Origin: Cyrtodaria siliqua
Lineage: Eukaryota; Mollusca; Bivalvia; Adapedonta; Hiatellidae
DNA: 64,000 nucleotides
Assembly: GCA_037043455.1 (NCBI GenBank)
Contig: JAWPHD010005120.1
Location: 1 to 64,000 of the forward strand
Direction: 5' to 3'
Shown here: piece by piece, positions 22,488 through 34,175 of the stretch
How positions within the stretch are numbered: the stretch's first letter is position 1
Layout of the letters: every line of letters begins with the position of its first letter
Made by a program: the position numbers and the translations under genes
Notes under the pieces: model-generated
What the model saw: only the letters and a program-made list of their open reading frames with translations
What the model was told of the DNA's origin: nothing
The model's database searches: none

Positions 22488-22695
22488 CTCCCAATGACAC
22501 GAGTGCTGCATATAGACTCGCTGCCCAAGCCGTAGTTGCGGATTTACCACCATATTCCTCGAGTAATATTAGATGTACGATCCCGATCCCATACAGAAAC
22601 ATTCCGAAAATCATGAAGTAGCCGAACGAGGCAGCTAATACCACCCAGGACCAACCTCGATCTAGGTCTTCCATGTTTGCCATCATCGGTGTCAT
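22488..22695 (-). CDS. SLC16/MCT-like transporter, first coding exon (TM1-TM2)
   Basis: Encodes residues 1-69 plus one base of codon 70. Residues 12-17 (DRGWSW) are a variant of the SLC16 signature [D/E]G[G/S]WGW before TM1, followed by a hydrophobic helix and the TM2 stretch WAASLYAALVSLGG. The donor reads GGGAG|GTAT with the exon ending at 22488; open frame beyond this (GIHMVYYDYDR) is intron. The start at 22695 is the first in-frame ATG: an in-frame TGA lies just upstream, in the 19 bases between the ATG and a likely acceptor (TTGCAG, exon edge about 22714). That acceptor suggests a non-coding upstream exon further right, which I could not find. An out-of-frame upstream ATG is also present. 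Further in-frame ATGs at codons 4, 5 and 8 are alternatives. Confidence 0.85.
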
Positions 22696-22714
22696 ATTTC
22701 ATCCGCTACATATC

Positions 22715-23050
22715 CTGCAATATAAATGTACTGAATTATTTGTATGTGTGGTTAATATATGGAAACACCAACTACTTTCCCCATTGACATCCATGTTACA
22801 ATGTCACGTACACATGATTTGCTGCAACTTCAGATCAGGTATAGATAATGATACATGTTATTGTAAGAACGTTTTGTTTGTTTTCTACACAGGATAAGGG
22901 TATATCTGTTTTCGGTCAAAGTTGCTCACGACGTATATGAATAGATTCAAAACTTATAACCATTATAACCTACTAATACATTTCTTATACAAACAACAAC
23001 ACAATCAGAGAGAAACTGACCATTTTCTCTAATTGGTGATGGTTAACATT
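22715..23050. other. Sequence upstream of the first coding exon
   Basis: Holds the inferred acceptor (TTATATTGCAG) that would receive a 5' UTR exon. No clear core promoter seen. The 74-codon plus-strand frame is not convincing. Confidence 0.45.
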
Positions 23051-23054
23051 TAAC

Positions 23055-23315
23055 GTTTTCTTTATTTACACTGTCCCGTTTTATTGGGTTGACGGTAAGG
23101 TAAGTGTGGGGTTTGGTGCACCAAGAACTTGGCTTAAACACCCAGAGGCCTTTTTTGCCACTGACCGTTCCAAGGTGGTAGTCATATTGTCAACCCTTTT
23201 GTGTTTGTGATGTCTCATATTCATCTTTAAATTTGTTCTATGTTACTGTGTGTGTTTGTGGATGACTGTCGTCCTTGAATGCTGCCTTTCGATTTGTATA
23301 TCTATATTTAGTGTA
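23055..23315 (-). mobile_element. V element copy
   Basis: Reverse orientation: TTTATTTACACTGTCCCGTT, GGTTTGGTGCACC, CCACTGACCGTTCCAAGG, TTGTCAACCCTTTTGTGTTT and GACTGTCGTCCTTGAATGCT. Confidence 0.8.
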
Positions 23316-23547
23316 GGACATGTGCAAGGTGCAAACGTGTTAAAGAGAACATTCACGCCATTAAAACTCATTTTGTGCCTTATTACGTGCTATATACTCT
23401 TTATAAGTTTCACTTGTCACAACTTCTATTTATTTGCGAGGTCTGACATATTTCTGTCCTACAAAATGATATCATGTGAAGACATTTTCACGTCATACAA
23501 ACGTGCACTATTTGTTATAATTGGAGTCTACGGGATCCTTTTCACTG

Positions 23548-23818
23548 ACGGGCGTCCGTGGCCGAGTGGTTAGAGTCTCTGACTTGCAATCACTTGCCCC
23601 TCACCGCTGTAGGTTCGATCCCTCAGGGGCCTAGGAATCTTTATGTGAGGAAGCTATCCAGCTGGCTTGCGGAACGTCGGTGGTTCTACCCAGGTGCCCG
23701 CCCGTGCACGAAAATTGTCCGGAGGGGCACCTGCGGTCTTCCTCCACCAGTGGAAGCTGGAAAGTCGCCATATGACCTTAGCTGTTGGTGCGACTATAAA
23801 ATCCAATTCAATCAATCA
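23548..23818 (+). mobile_element. tRNA-derived bivalve SINE with 13-bp target-site duplication
   Basis: The tRNA-like head has A box TGGCCGAGTGGTTAGAG and B box GGTTCGATCCC, followed by a conserved body (GGCTTGCGGAACGTCGGTGG, ACCTGCGGTCTTCCTCCACC, GGAAAGTCGCCATATGACCT) and an AATC-repeat tail. ATCCTTTTCACTG flanks both ends (23535-23547 and 23819-23831). I recognise the body as a SINE type widespread in bivalves. The intact flanks suggest fairly recent insertion. The open frame across it is not a gene. Confidence 0.92.
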
Positions 23819-23831
23819 ATCCTTTTCACTG

Positions 23832-24390
23832 GCTTAAATAAAATCTCTAATCGTTATAATTAGGTTAAAATGTCTCAATGGCAGATGTTCTACGTACACA
23901 AACTACGACCATGCAAATACCAACCAATACAAAAGTACATATATGTGGCCAAGATCTTATTAGACATTGGTATATGAATGAAAATATACATCAATCTAGT
24001 GGTGTTCCTTTCATTCAGAATACCATAGTGCTGATATAACGACCTTGACCTTTACTATTTGAATAAGAACGTGGTCACTGTTAAATTGTAGATCACACCA
24101 TGAAATACATTATATGATTTGGTATGTGGTATGAACTGTGTGTAATACTTGTTTGACTATTCCGGTAATACATAGATACTCGTCGGAATCAATTGTAAAA
24201 CATGATGCATAATTTATTAGAGAATATAACGAGAAAGTCTTGTTTTCGTGTTATAGGAATGAAAATATAATCATAATAATGTGGTGTGGGGTAACCCCTA
24301 TTGTTATTTCTGAATTAATACATTTCGTGAGTATTGCTGTCCATGGAATGGTGTCACAATATCGCATTGAAAGTTCCATGCTCACCGTCA
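23832..24390. other. Unassigned sequence
   Basis: AT-rich; no gene or strong repeat recognised. Confidence 0.4.
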
Positions 24391-24394
24391 TATG

Positions 24395-24600
24395 CACACC
24401 ATCTTCGGGATGGCTCAAATGTATGTACTATTGACATTTTAATTATCGAGTTCAGCTCAGTCTGGGTCTGGATGGCGTGAACGGTCACAAGCACTTTTCA
24501 CTACCGTTTATGAACGGTCATACCAAGACTGCAATATGTTTTTTATTTATCGTGTTCGACTATTTCCAATTTTCTCCTTTCATACTTTTTTTTGTAAATG
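24395..24600 (-). repeat. Dispersed repeat W, reverse copy
   Basis: Reverse-strand relative of 35612-35830 and 58058-58290: CATCTTCGGGATGG, TCACTACCGTTTATGAACGG and TCGTGTTCGACTATTTCCAA. Confidence 0.65.
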
Positions 24601-25009
24601 TGAAATTTGGAATGTATGCTTTTTGTAAATGCTACACCTTATTTATAGGTTTGCATCAACGTTTGCTTGTTATATGTCCCAGACATAATCGATGAGCTTT
24701 GTATTGGGTTTGCTGATACAATTCCCGCGCCAAATTATATATTGACTCGTAAATCTCGTCTACTATGTATTCAATGCTATATGATTTACCGAATAGACGG
24801 AAATTACTGTTATCGGTATATAGATAAGTAGGTCATTGATAATTTATAGTGCTATCTGATGGTCGTTATATGTTTTTGATGATAGAGAACTGCTTGAAAA
24901 AATCAAATATTAAACATGAAAACCCAAAGACACATACCAGAGAGTAGGTTTAAATACCAGAGTACGTGTATCACTTCGAGTGAAATTATGTCAGAACTGT
25001 ATGATCTCA

Positions 25010-25560
25010 TAACATGGCTTCTGGGAGTGTAATAAAGCCATGACTTATTTCTCATAATACATTAGTGTATTACAGATGCAAATGAGGACCGAATCACTGT
25101 GTTTGTGTACAGTAAAACATTTAATCCCACTCGTTTGCATGATATATCATGCGACATGATCAGACACCTTAAATATGTATCCTTATTTGAAAACTTACTT
25201 TATCAAATGCATGTTAGTAACGTTAAATTTAGTTTAAGATGTCGCATTATTTGTAGGGCGAACGCGTTACTGTCGCGTTAACGTAACTGACGTCGTGAAA
25301 ACAACAAAACGACGTCATGATGTCTCTTACAAATTGGTAAATTGACAACATTAAAGTGAAACTATCACGTCGTAGGTGTGTTATGTGATAAATAGAATCT
25401 TACATTCGTGACTGTGTATTATTGACTTTAATAAATTCGTTGGATAAAAAGATAGGATACACGACAAAGCCGGTTTCCTATCATTTTATCCAACTCGTTT
25501 ATTAAAATCAATAGTACACAGTCACTCATGTAAGATCCTTTATATGACTTACATATTTTG
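25010..25560. mobile_element. Dispersed element Y, with internal inverted repeat
   Basis: Matches 48478-48916: CATGGCTTCT, AATAAAGCCATGACT, ACTAGTGTATTACAGAT-like sequence, ATGCATGTTAGTAACGTTAAATTT and GTCGCATTATTTGTAGGGC. The right end (25390-25551) is a long imperfect inverted repeat with arms around GTGACTGTGTA.TATTGA.TTTAATAAA. No coding potential. Family unknown. Confidence 0.8.
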
Positions 25561-26079
25561 AGAATCCAAACTATAAAGACACAATATAAACGGCTTTAAC
25601 CAGCCAGGCCAAAACCCCAAAACTTGACCTTGGAATTAAGAGTTACCAACTCATAATTCAATCTGCGCATATTCAGTCAAGGATATTTTAAGAGTTTGGA
25701 TAAACGATTGTGTAGATACATTTTGTCGTTATTTGGCGGGTTAGTGCCATTAAAAATTACATAAGATCGCGATGGTAAAAAACGTGAAAAGCAGTCGACA
25801 ATTAAGAAAGTGATTAAACGCTTATAACCGCATATCAGATATGACATGATTGACCCCATCTGTAATATGCATACCTCATGTATGATCGGAAATTAACTAT
25901 TGTATGTATCTATGCAAATACAAGATACAATAAATACTATACAAAAATAATATTTTCCATGTAACTAAAATATAAATATTCCATGCATGACGGCTTCTAT
26001 AAAAAAATAAAATACCTCTTCATGTAAATACAATATAAGTAGCTCATACTTGATAGCTTCTAACTAAAATGAGAAAAAT
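25561..26079. other. Unassigned sequence
   Basis: No gene or clear repeat recognised. Confidence 0.4.
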
Positions 26080-26330
26080 GGTCCTTTAGAAATCACAGCA
26101 ACCAAAAACAATGGTACCGTAGATCCGCACTGTACCACAACAAAGAGTAAATGAACTATACAATGAAAAAGACAATACACAACATAAAGAGTGGTGAAGA
26201 CAGGGTTACTAACTTGTAACGGTCAGTGGGCTATATGGGCCACGGTAAGCTTAAATCGATTTTAAGTGTACACAGCCTCGCTATTATCCCGTCTTCAGAG
26301 CTCACATTGACAAGACAGCGTAAATAAAAG
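26080..26330 (+). mobile_element. V2 element copy
   Basis: Reverse complement of much of 28085-28385: AGTGGTGAAGACAGGGTTAC, TTAAATCGATTTTAAG, CTATTATCCCGTCTTCAGAG and ACAGCGTAAATAAAAGTACATCCC. Confidence 0.75.
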
Positions 26331-26837
26331 TACATCCCATCGAAAGGAAATCTCTTACAATAAGCATGATAAGTCCACATCCAGAGCAATTCGGAAACAA
26401 TACACGTACATGTTATTGAAAAGATATATAAAATAACACAATTTGAATAAATTAAAACAGATATTTCTCCGTAAAATACATTATAAAAAATTGCGAGATT
26501 TGCGTGGAATTTCCCTCGCAAATTGTTTTCGCTATTTCAGCGATTACATCTAAAATATAGCGCCCTTACACTTTCTATTTACACAAATGTAATAAATATT
26601 GAGTATCATCCTGCATTTCTGAAATATCAGTCATCCAACAATATGATCCGTTCATAAAGTTTCCTTGTAGTTACCCTAAATATATTAATGCTCAAAACAA
26701 ATGATTAAACCAAACACACAACAGTGATAAGAACACATCATGAATGCAGTGAGACATACGTTTCCATTGTCAAAACACAGGTATAGCATACATTTTGCTT
26801 TGAACACGCCAAACCAAATCCACATTACACTACCGCG

Positions 26838-26975
26838 ATCAGCTATATAACTGTAGATATACAGTATCAGCTATATAACTGTAGATAAACACGATCATCT
26901 ATATAACTGTAGATATACACGATCAGCTATATAACTGTAGATATACACGATCAGCTATATAACTGTAGATATACA
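26838..26975. repeat. 28-bp tandem repeat, about 5 copies
   Basis: Unit GATCAGCTATATAACTGTAG plus ATATACAC. Confidence 0.95.
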
Positions 26976-27340
26976 GAACGAACACGAAATGTAGTATTCA
27001 CGGACCACACCAAAAACACGCATGGTACATGACATCACAAACATAAATGACTTGACAATATAATATCAATGTACAATATATACATAATTTACCTTAACAA
27101 AGATGATTTACACTCACTACTCATTAATTCATTACAAGTATTGATAAACTGACAACAGACACCGATGAACACAATTGTCATCCAACTGATGCAATAAGCG
27201 TTGAATGAGTATGTGTGTACTATCAATGCCAAGCAATGTAATTGATATACATCAATGAACATACTGCTGTTTTAATCGCAGTCTGAAATTTGACTTGTCT
27301 GAAGTTAAATGGGGTTTCGCAAGGCGCGAACGCTTAGTGT
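26976..27340. other. Unassigned sequence
   Basis: AT-rich; a partial V-like phrase at 27005-27060. No gene seen. Confidence 0.4.
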
Positions 27341-27900
27341 ATGCTGTCTGTGGATTTAAAAGAAGTAAAAACTATCACCTGTATGAAGACATTCTCACAC
27401 ACCAAAAAGGGGATCAAAAGCTGCCAACATCAACTTTTCCCAGCGATGCGTTTTGCTAGGACATGTAACGATGTTAAGGATTTCAACTATCGAAATCAAG
27501 TTATTGCAAGTAAACTTCTTCAGCAAGCTTTCATTATTATAAACTACCTAGATTATTCTCAAAGTTCTATCTCCGCAACGAAAACCTGACGGAGAAGTAC
27601 AACACCAACTTAAAAACGCTTATGCTACTAGGAATATCACAACAGATATTCTATGGAGATGTGTTCTATAATATTCGGAAAGTACAGGGGTCTGACGGAT
27701 TTCCTGAACACTTTACAATATTAATCAGGAAATTCATCAGAAAAGGATATGACCATTTATTATTACAGCACACTTCATGCTTGGTGACTGACCCCTCTAC
27801 AGTCAGTCACTACGCTTCGCATTTCTCTTGTGCAATGACCGGACAACCTCGTATGACTCCATGATTGCACCTTTTGAAACCCTGAAAGGGGAGGTGGGTG
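27341..27900 (+). pseudogene. Retroelement protein fragment, C-terminal region, frameshifted
   Basis: RFARTCNDVKDFNYRNQVIASKLLQQ in one frame continues, after a stop or frameshift near 27590, as LMLLGISQQIFYGDVFYNI, FTILIRKFIRKGYDH, TSCLVTDPSTVSHYASHF and CAMTGQP. I recognise this combination as the segment often found C-terminal to a reverse transcriptase in invertebrate retroelements; the exact family was not checked. Broken frames and absence of an RT domain show a dead remnant. A related fragment is at 61860-62030. Confidence 0.6.
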
Positions 27901-28084
27901 CATGAACCTTCGCCCCTTGGATTTTCTGGTCGTACCATAGATTGGTTTCCTCTTTGGCTGCTGTGGTTGATCAGTACAATTCTGGATACATCCTGAGATG
28001 TTTCTAATTATGTTTTCTTTTTATATATCTTCTCAATGTCATATACGTTTATCATTTCCTAATTTCTATGGATATGAACTTTAT

Positions 28085-28385
28085 TGTTAGCGATTTTCTT
28101 TTGATGGGATGTACTTTTTTTACACTGTCTTGTCAATTTGAGCCCTGAAGACAGAATAATAGCGTGGTGGTGTACGCTTAAAATCGATTTAAGCTAACCG
28201 GTAGGCTTTATTGCCTACTGACTGTTCCAAGTCGGTAACCCTGTCTTCACCACTCTTTATGTTACATATTGTCCTTTTCACTGATATTTTAAATATGCTC
28301 ATATGTCGGTTTGTGGTGCAGTGCGGACCTACGCTGCCACTGCGTTTGATTGCTGTGGTTTCTATAGGATCATTCCTCATTTTCT
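28085..28385 (-). mobile_element. V2 element copy
   Basis: Reverse orientation: GATGGGATGTACTTTTTTTA, CACTGTCTTGTCAATTTGAG, AAATCGATTTAAGCTAACCG, CTGTCTTCACCACTCTTTAT and GCCACTGCGTTTGATTGCTG. Confidence 0.75.
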
Positions 28386-31145
28386 TAACATTAAAGACAA
28401 CATTAAATATATCTGCTTCTCAGATTTTCTCGCAATAGTATATACATATCTGTAGAATTCCCCCCTCCATATTTAATGGAAATATTAGATTATTTTCCTA
28501 CATGCGCACGTTGTAATGATATTGTGTGTCTAGAAGGATCGTTTCGAATCATAATATGCGGTTTCATGGAGTAGATTATGGAGGCAAATATTAACATAAA
28601 TGAAGCGGAAATAGTGTTCGGGATGGTATTGCTTTACTTCCGGTCTCGTTTTCCTCGAAAATAGTGCTTTAAAAGACAATGTATGCCTTGATGACATTGT
28701 TTGTGACATGAATATTGGAAAAGTGTTATTTAAAATTAAATATGTGAACATGAATTCATACTGACACATGTTTTTGGGAAATGTATCCTTGCTCTAGTCG
28801 TCATACAGATGGCAGAAACACATGTTGTTTTTTCGACGGAATATTTTATTTGTGAGAATAACAACATATATATTAAGTACAATAAGCCCAATAAGGATGA
28901 CAGACATAATGTTGACTAGGTATGTTAAAAGACGACGTAAATGCATCATAATGTATTTAACGATTGTTTAATCGGGTGACTGAGCATTTTCCATGTGTGT
29001 TCACTGAACCAAACTACTTCCTGTACCATAAGCCGCATTAATGTTTTGTTAATATTGACAATATAAGCTAGCTATGCCATACGCTTCATATTATAAGCGT
29101 ATGATCATTGAGGTGATTGTTCAGTGTTAAGTGAAACAGCTGGAAGTATTTAGTTCTATAAAATCGAACACTGTTTTTTTGTTTGAACAAGAACAAATAT
29201 GATCAGACTGGTAAGTTCGCCCAAGTATATCTTTAAATAGATAGACAATGAAACATTGATCAATCACTGAAGCCGGTGGCGTGTATTACACCGAGTCTGA
29301 TGGATGTCTCAATGACCACACTTCATATAACACAAGCCATAAATTATATATTCGTACTAAGGCAAGCTAAAAATATAATACAAAGTGATAATTCATAGTG
29401 TTAAGCTCGAATGCTATTATTACATACTATATTCATATCTCTGATTAGCCCCATCATTGATGCATTAAAGGTAATATTGCACCAACGGATGTGTACCTTC
29501 GAGGCGTAGTCATGTCTTAATTGGGATATAAATTGCATAGTTCTGATTGCTTGTTGTCATGGTTTGCCTTTGTTCATCCGAATGATGTTATGGGGACCTT
29601 TGTTAGTTTGTTTTTTTTGGTTGTTAAGAATAATTGGCAAAGGCCTAGAACGGACAATAAAAGTATAATAAAATGAATCAATCTGCGCGTTGTTAACATA
29701 TAAAGTGACGTCAATCAAAGGAATGGCTCATTTCAGTAATTGTATAATGTTTTAATGTTTTATTCAATAATACAGTAGACCATTTGGTCCATGAGTATAC
29801 AGAATTACAAATAATTTTCAAATACGGAAGTCAATGGCAATACGAAATCTTAAATAATACTACCATTTGCTTAATATAGCATGCTAAATTAATTTAATTA
29901 ATATATTTCCAATATACTATACAAATAGTTATCAAAGGCATTTATTTAGTATAGAAACACAATTCAATACTATTTGACATATTCAAAATGAAGAGTACCT
30001 CTTGGGAGAGTACCAGTATTTAAAAAATTATAATATAATTCGTTTCTGATTTTGAAAGCATCAAAAACATAAGTAATCAAACGGTTCCCGCCTTAAAGGA
30101 TTTAGACACACGTTGTCATAGAGGCCACCGCCCGTCCGATCGTTGCACAGTCAATGAGGAAAGCATAATTACAAACTGCAGCAGGGTCTACAACTAAGCA
30201 ATATTACATAGGAACAGATATAATACGGTGACCTAAATTTCTTTAAAAAATATTAAATGTATAAGAACAACTAAATGAAGCGTTTACAAAAGTCAAAGAG
30301 ACAGCCTCACTCATGACCTGTATACCAATGTAAAAGACGACATACAGACCAGGGAACCAATACCGTATAATTATACGCTAAGTGGCCATGCAAGGTCATA
30401 TAAAGACAGAACGCACGGAAAGGAATCTTAAATTCGATATTTATGTGCAAATATTTGATACTATTTCAATGAACTATCATCGCTGGGTCGTTTATAAGGA
30501 AGGTTGATATTTGTTGTATAAATGACAATCTAAACTTTCTATAAGTGTAATGCAATTATTTTAATGCAATATACTTTCTTACCATGAATAAAATTTAATT
30601 ATGTGAACCTATACTTATAATTGTTGATTGTTGATTGTTTCGAGCTTTTTGTATACTGCCTTCTGCGAATGTCGCTTCTTCCGTTAGTCATGTGTATTTA
30701 AGGGTATACGAGGAGTGATAGAGAAAGAGTAAGACTATAAATAGTTAACTATACATACGAAAGCAAGCAATGCATCCTTTATAGGACAGTTGGGTTATGA
30801 AATAATGAGCATTTGACTTTTGCGTTTACATTTGAAAAACAAAAACAATAGAAAATATAACAACAATAGTCGTATTAAGAATGCATTGCTTATTATTGTA
30901 TGCAAATTGTATTGTTGTATTGTTGTATTGTTAACTATTTAATAATGACGACTTTTCATCATCAATCTCGTTATGCTTAGTCATCCTCGTACTTAAATGA
31001 CTATTACTTCGAACTTGCATCGATGCATGTACTACATCTGTGCATTAGACTGCCCGTGTAAACGTTGACTTACATTCACCGAGTTATTCTGATTTACCCG
31101 TGCACGTTGATCTGAATATTGATTTTAATATTATAATACAATAGG
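28386..31145. other. Gene-poor stretch with old repeat relics
   Basis: No coding region supported. 29110-29205 resembles the start of duplication units A and B (GTGAAACAGCTGG, then TTGTTTGAACAAGAAC). 30190-30480 matches 47530-47750 (see separate entry). The rest shows nothing I recognise. Confidence 0.5.
30190..30480. repeat. Dispersed repeat, paired with 47530-47750
   Basis: Shared GAACAGATATAA.ACGGTGACC, AGATTT- or AAATTTCTTTAAAA, GTGG.CATGC and ATAAAGACAGAAC blocks in the same order, with indels. Confidence 0.7.
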
Positions 31146-31146
31146 A

Positions 31147-31275
31147 TTATTACTAGCGTACCTCGAGTAGGTAAATGCCAGATCAAGGATCACACGAGAG
31201 GCGGAGTGTGATCCTGATCTGGCATTTACCTACGAGAGGTGATACAAGCTTCCAGAACACGTTACTCTAGTAATG
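31147..31275. repeat. Large palindrome or foldback, 27-bp inner arms
   Basis: Arms 31168-31195 and 31206-31232 (TAGGTAAATGCCAGATC... paired with ...GATCTGGCATTTACCTA) are reverse complements apart from one extra A. Outer sequence also pairs partly (GGATTATTACTAG with CTAGTAATGATCC). Confidence 0.85.
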
Positions 31276-31699
31276 ATCCTTTTATTATATACCTCTTACA
31301 CATCATTAACATAGAAATATTTGCATTGCTATTGCATACACATTCAATAAAGCATATTATTTCTCCATAAAGTGCGGCGGGAAAATGTACGTAGTTTTAA
31401 GGTGTTGGTGTTCATTGGTCTGACCTACTTGTTTTGTTTGTATTTAACGTAACGTCATCTTGACATTCTTGCGCATAGTGGCGTAAAACTTGCTTGAATT
31501 ATTGGAAAAACGGCTGTTCTATTTTTAGTAAGATAGTAATAATAATGCTATTTTTAGTAGCATAGTGATAACCTGTAGTGTGATACGGGTTGTTGTATTA
31601 CATTGTAAGAAAATAAAGGTACTATGTATGTATTATTGATAGGTATATAATAAATACGCTTACCTCCGTAAGTCGCAGATGCTCATTCACGTGATTACA

Positions 31700-32155
31700 C
31701 TATTTGCATATTGCTCGTATGTTATGCAATATTTCGTATGTGTCGCGTTCGACCGTTTCCAAAGGTCCACTCTCATACTCTTTTATATTATGACTATATT
31801 ATGTTTATAACTTGGTCCATACACGTAATCAATCCGTATAGAATTCGATTACCGTGTCGGCTTTGAGTTTGAGACTCAATCAAACCGAGACTGCAATATT
31901 TCGTACGTGTCGTGTTTGGCCGTTTCCAAAGGTCCACTCTCATACTCCTTTGAAAGGGGGAACCTTATATTACATATTCTTTTTCTGTACGAACGTTGAC
32001 TTGCTAAATTGCGTCAATGTAATCTGCTAATATTATGCAAGTAGTTGTGTAATGTTTGCCAAGTCTTTAAAAGAGTATGAAAGTAGAGAAATTTGGGAAT
32101 CGCCGAACACAATACATATAAAAATATTGCAGTCACGGTTTGATTGTTCGAAAAG
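31700..32155. repeat. W-family repeat pieces in two orientations
   Basis: CGTTTCCAAAGGTCCACTCT occurs at 31764 and again at 31920 (a local duplication). At 32065-32155 the opposite orientation appears (GAGTATGAAAGTAGAG, GCCGAACACAATACATA, ATTGCAGTCACGGTTTGATT). Confidence 0.65.
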
Positions 32156-32199
32156 TACTATTGGTACATTGGTATTATAGATAGTCTACATGTTAGGCA

Positions 32200-32425
32200 A
32201 TATCTTCATGATCTTATTTTAATGGATTTTGTCCATCAGCACTGCGTAGGTTATTTAAAGAGAGGGCCAGAATTCATAGGAATTCATGAACCTGGTCTAC
32301 TCTTTGTAAACGAATATATTCGTATGGTTCTTTAACGTGTTTGCTGGATAGACTCCGATACATGGGACCATCCGGTTTTCATTCCCTTCTGATTGTTTAG
32401 GCTAAGGGCAAGTTTAACACACCAA
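32200..32425 (-). repeat. Decayed SINE body related to 32921-33239
   Basis: Shares GGTTATTTAAAGAG, CATAGGAATTCATGAACCTG, GGTTCTTTAACGTG and GATACATGGGACC-type blocks with the intact SINE about 0.7 kb to the right. No tRNA head seen. Confidence 0.7.
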
Positions 32426-32559
32426 AACAACGATCACAATGGCGAATTCTAATGCGATATTCACTATCCGCTGGACCACTCCAGTCATCACTAGAGATCG
32501 AGATCCACAAATAAGACGATACTTCGTATGCTAAACATCAGAATGTATGCCGTGTAAAG

Positions 32560-32660
32560 CAAGATATATACTCTGTAAAAGAAGTTTTGGACCATGGCAG
32601 TGTTCGAACCCGTACAATGATCGCTGAACCTTGACATTCGACCATAACCCTTATTATCTC
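32560..32660 (-). other. Possible remnant of a tRNA-derived head
   Basis: The reverse strand holds a B-box-like GGGTTCGAACAC and a rough tRNA-like arrangement, but no good cloverleaf. Confidence 0.25.
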
Positions 32661-32920
32661 AGTTGATAATTCACAATAGATCAACAATCAACAATAATTA
32701 TCGTTTACAATGAAAGTTTGCGAAAAAATAATAATCTTTTTATTGGTTACTCGAATGTGTCGGTAACTGTTACTTTGTATGGACTTTGCAACATTTGTTC
32801 AGACCCTTTGAGTGTTCGCGATATTTTTTTAAAATCAAATCTTGTTTGGAATTTACTGTTTCTGGTACAAAATTAACCGAGTAGGGTAGACCTTGGTTAC
32901 TAAAAAAAGATAATTAAATT

Positions 32921-33239
32921 GAATTGAATGTTGTTTAACGGCTCATCAACACAGTATAGGTTATTTAGAGCCGCCCCAGAGAGAGGGGAAGGATACATAG
33001 GAATCCGGGAACCTGCCCTACTCTTATTATCGAATAGATTCCTATGGTTCTTTAACGTGCTCGGAGGATAGACCGATACACGGGACCGCCCGGTTTACGT
33101 CCCCATCCGACGGACGAGGCTAAGGTAAAGTGTCTTGCCCAAGAACACACCGACGGAACTCAGTGGCACCACGGAGGATTGAACCCGGGGCCTCCGGTTA
33201 CAAATCCGCCGCGCTACCGACTGCACCACGCCAGCCCCT
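32921..33239 (-). mobile_element. tRNA-derived SINE with 12-bp target-site duplication
   Basis: On the minus strand: tRNA-like head (A-box region GTGGTGCAGTCGGTAGCGC, B box GGGTTCAATCC), core with TTCTTGGGCAAGACACTTTA and ACGTTAAAGAACC, and an ATTCAATT tail. Flanked by GATAATTAAATT at 32909-32920 and 33240-33251. The GGGCAAGACACTT block is common to several animal SINE superfamilies. Confidence 0.9.
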
Positions 33240-33259
33240 GATAATTAAATTATGTCCAC

Positions 33260-34085
33260 TAGTTTTAGTTTTATATGACTTTATATACCCTGGTCCAAAA
33301 CATTTTTTTACCGAGTATATATGCTGCGTGCACCCCATAATTATAACGCTATGTTTGCTTTCGGAGAATGGTGGTCACATGACGCGGTGCTATAAATAGC
33401 GATGGTTTGGATATCTAAAGGAAGGTGATTGAATATACGTAGAGATGACACATGCGCTGGTTTACGTCAAAATATATGTACTGGATAAATTACTTAGTGT
33501 TTTGTAAGATGAACGTTAAGGTTAATGTGCCTTTTCTATTGATTTTGCGGATTTAATCGCTTCTTTCCAGACGCATTCACCGACACGTCTAATATCATCC
33601 AAGCACGGGCAGTCCCTAATGTAACGACGCAGTTAAAATCTTGGCAAAACACTTAATGCATTTAGTGTCGTATTTCGACCACAGGCAAAACCATCTATTA
33701 CAAAAAGCCATCTATTAAAAAAAGAACTAAATTCACCGTGTGGTAGTTATGGATTGTATTCGATGTGAACACGTTTTGCGGGCCTATATTTCCTTAATTT
33801 TGGAAATTTATCTTTGCTTTGGCGGTAATATATTATATTAAGGAATTGATGCGAACGGCCTTGCAACATATAATGTCCATCTTATCATCACATAAGTAAT
33901 ACCTACACGTATGAGTCAATGTGCCTTTATTACTGGCGTTCAAAACTGCATAAACGCCGACAATTTGCGAACAAATTCTTATATTTTAATTATTGTCCCG
34001 TTGTTATAGAACAATGTATTTTTAAAATCTTTGTTGGAACTATATATTTATAAGTATCACAGCTTTACGTACAGCAGCGCCAAAA
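33260..34085. other. Unassigned sequence
   Basis: No gene or repeat recognised. Confidence 0.4.
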
Positions 34086-34087
34086 CT

Positions 34088-34175
34088 ATACAGTTGTATC
34101 GTATACAGTTGTATAGTATACAGTTGTATCGTATACAGTTGTATAGTATACAGTTGTATCGTATACAGTTGTATC
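34088..34175. repeat. 15-bp tandem repeat with 30-bp alternation
   Basis: Units CAGTTGTATCGTATA and CAGTTGTATAGTATA largely alternate over about 6 copies. Confidence 0.95.

Larger units (their letters stand above)
255..22695 (-). other. Gene model: SLC16/MCT-like transporter, four exons, 3' end outside window
   Basis: Composite model joining coding exons 22488-22695, 11284-11427, 629-1405 and 255-305, read right to left. Lengths are 208, 144, 777 and 51 nt. Every junction is phase 1 with GT-AG borders, giving 393 codons plus one base before the left edge. The translation matches the monocarboxylate transporter fold in order: N-terminal motif, TM1 to TM6, a short central loop, then TM7 to about TM11. 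The last helix and C-terminal tail are missing and must lie left of base 1. SLC16 proteins are plasma-membrane transporters, many moving monocarboxylates with protons; the substrate here cannot be told from sequence. Introns of about 11.1 kb, 9.9 kb and 0.3 kb hold most of the window's left-hand repeats. No transcript evidence was available, so alternative or extra 5' exons are possible. Confidence 0.85.
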
